Source of the DNA: Liolophura sinensis
Lineage: Eukaryota > Mollusca > Polyplacophora > Chitonida > Chitonidae
Length of the DNA: 64,000 nucleotides
Assembly (NCBI RefSeq): GCF_032854445.1
Contig: NC_088307.1
Span: forward strand, 6,584,017 to 6,648,016
Direction: 5' to 3'
Shown here in pieces: positions 62,636 through 64,000 of this stretch. Positions within the stretch are counted from its first letter, which is position 1, and every line of letters begins with the position of its first letter. The position numbers and the translations under genes are program-made. The notes under the pieces were generated by a model. It was not told the origin of the DNA. It searched no databases and saw only the letters and a list, made by a program, of their open reading frames with translations.

Positions 62636-64000
62636 CTAGTACTTTCTGCTTTGCACAGAATAAGTAAAAGCGTCTTCGTTTGTGTGTACGAATACATGCT
62701 GTTTCCCCGCATCCGCAACCCGTGGTTCACACGGTGGTCGCGCTTTGGTGGTCGTGCAACACGGAGAGGTAGACGTCCTAATCCTAGCCCCGAGCGCTGA
62801 CGCCTTTGCAGGAGACCTTGTCTTTACTGTTCGACTCCCCGCCGTAGCAATAGTATGTCTTCGAACACAAACTGACGATAGCATCACCAGTCCACTCGAC
62901 TTTGAAGAGCCCCGCGTACGTTTATCAAAGTCGTAATGGTCGCGTCGAGGTAAGCATTTGTCCCGCTCCGCCTCGTATACCGCCCACAGCTCAAGTTTAA
63001 CCAAGGACTCCCAGTCTGGGTCAGACCAGGCCATGTACGCGGTCCTTAACCATCTTGCATGCCAGTCCGCCATGTTAAAAAACGAGTCATGAAATCATAG
63101 TAAAACTGCAACGGAGTTTGACATACTGATGCACCATACATCCTATTTGCAAGGGTAGGTTGTAACAAATGGTCCTCGTGCTGCTCACCACTTCGAAGGT
63201 GTCGTCATCGATTGAGTCGACGGTACGGCACCGTACACTCTCCAGAAACTTACGCGTCTTAGTCTGGTCACAGATTTTCACATCCATATGACGGTCTTGG
63301 TTTGTCACGGTTGTGCCATAATCGGAATTTCCCAACAACTTCATCGTCTCTCCCGATTAGGGCCTTGGCATGGTCGGCGTCCCCCTCTCGCGGGGTTTGG
63401 GTGACGGCGTCGGCGAATGATTGCAAGGCTCGCTTGGACGTGTACTCCATCACTTGGTAGACGCGGGTCACTACTAACCCGTGGGCGAAATACCACTGGA
63501 GCAAGGGTGTGGCCAGCATACTGCCGATCAGCATACGCCTGGAACAGAGCATGATGTCATTTACGTCCGCAAACTCCGCCAAGGTGGGGGCCTGTGTCCC
63601 CAGGCTCACATCGATGTTTTTAAATATGGATGGACAAGTCAAGTCCGCTTTGAGATTGTCCGGCACGTGGATGTCGCATTCGACGAAGCCAAACAACCGG
63701 CCTTGGACAACAGCCTCCACCAACTGAGTCTGCGTCTTGGGTTGTCGCTGTGACGGGGATAAGCCGTACCCTTGCAGGAAGGCGCGCAAGGCCGGGTTCG
63801 TTTTCCGCAGGCGAAGAAAGTCCCACTCCCATATGGACACCAACTGGTATCCCTGGGAGCGGATGTAGGACTCGTTTGTCTCTGCTTCCCGGCGCAAGTC
63901 TTGAGGTGTCAACCTACGCCCGTCGTTGTAGCGCAGCTTGCCCTGGCATAGGTGATTGAGGTGACAGCCGTGGTAGTCGTAATAGCAACCGTGGAACGGG
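62636..64000 (-). pseudogene. Polinton DNA polymerase B, C-terminal part
   Basis: Leftward, entering from beyond the window. MTPQDLRREAETNESYIRSQ, VEAVVQGRLFGFVECDIHVP, then MKLLGNSDYGTTVTNQDRHM (motif B region, YG-containing) and LPLQIGCMVHQYVKLRC lead toward the palm; PRRDHYDFDKRTRG and a tail near 62800 end it. This wording differs from the polymerase of the first Polinton. Several breaks. Confidence 0.8.

Larger units (their letters stand above)
59453..64000 (+). mobile_element. second Polinton, reduced and broken, runs off the window
   Basis: Array spacer stops after TTTTTTGATCGT, and a new GC-rich sequence starts AGTATGGAATGTTGCAAACA, an AG start as Polintons have. The right end is outside the window, so terminal repeats and duplication cannot be checked. 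Integrase, packaging ATPase remnant, a small conserved protein and DNA polymerase B lie within 4.5 kb, far closer than in a complete element; no capsid gene is seen. Its integrase differs in motif wording from that of the first Polinton, so it is another lineage. Many breaks. Confidence 0.8.

Overview
This is animal nuclear DNA made almost wholly of repeats. I see no intact single-copy host protein gene and nothing bacterial. The best guess for the organism is a marine invertebrate, probably a lophotrochozoan such as a bivalve. The reasons are two copies of a tRNA-derived SINE with a body I associate with mollusc genomes, a Tx1-like and a CR1/L2-like LINE, and two Polintons of invertebrate type. 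The guess rests on recalled family resemblance, not on a search.

Layout. Positions 1-30366 are a head-to-tail array of a unit of about 1.12 kb, about 27 copies. Each unit carries a tRNA-Ala gene with anticodon AGC, a tRNA-Ala gene with anticodon TGC about 262 bp further on, and a decayed third tRNA-like copy. About half of the AGC and TGC copies look functional, with a cloverleaf, G3:U70, a B box and a nearby T-run. The rest carry stem mismatches, deletions or chimeric joins. The unit is itself an old dimer of a block of roughly 560 bp. In the middle of the array a three- to four-unit higher-order repeat is present three times (about 6796-19266). A 92-93 bp insert flanked by TAGATGT marks six units.

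Positions 30367-49638 are a Polinton (Maverick) inserted into one array unit. It has 43-bp terminal inverted repeats and a 5-bp target duplication (GCAGG). Without its nested guests it is about 14.8 kb. Its parts are a rightward block (major capsid protein, packaging ATPase, small membrane proteins, retroviral-type integrase), a leftward protein-primed family B DNA polymerase, and a left block with a penton-like protein and several Polinton proteins of unknown role. Most of its genes are broken and it is a fossil. Two younger elements sit inside it: a CR1/L2-like LINE (35931-40155, 6-bp duplication AGCTTG) and a 5'-truncated SINE (33316-33526, 12-bp duplication, poly-A tail).

Positions 49639-51733 are array again, more diverged. 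Positions 51734-56880 hold a decayed Tx1/L1-like LINE with a small inverted internal copy. Positions 56886-57080 hold a second SINE without its 3' end. Positions 57081-59452 are very decayed array with a locally inverted stretch. From about 59453 to the window end is a second, unrelated and much reduced Polinton, also inserted just downstream of a tRNA-like copy; it shows integrase with chromodomain, ATPase remnant and DNA polymerase.

How the parts relate: the array supplies alanine tRNA genes and evolves by unequal exchange. Its flanks have been repeatedly used as landing sites by mobile elements. The short ORFs that recur across the array are reverse complements of tRNA genes and spacers and are not genes.
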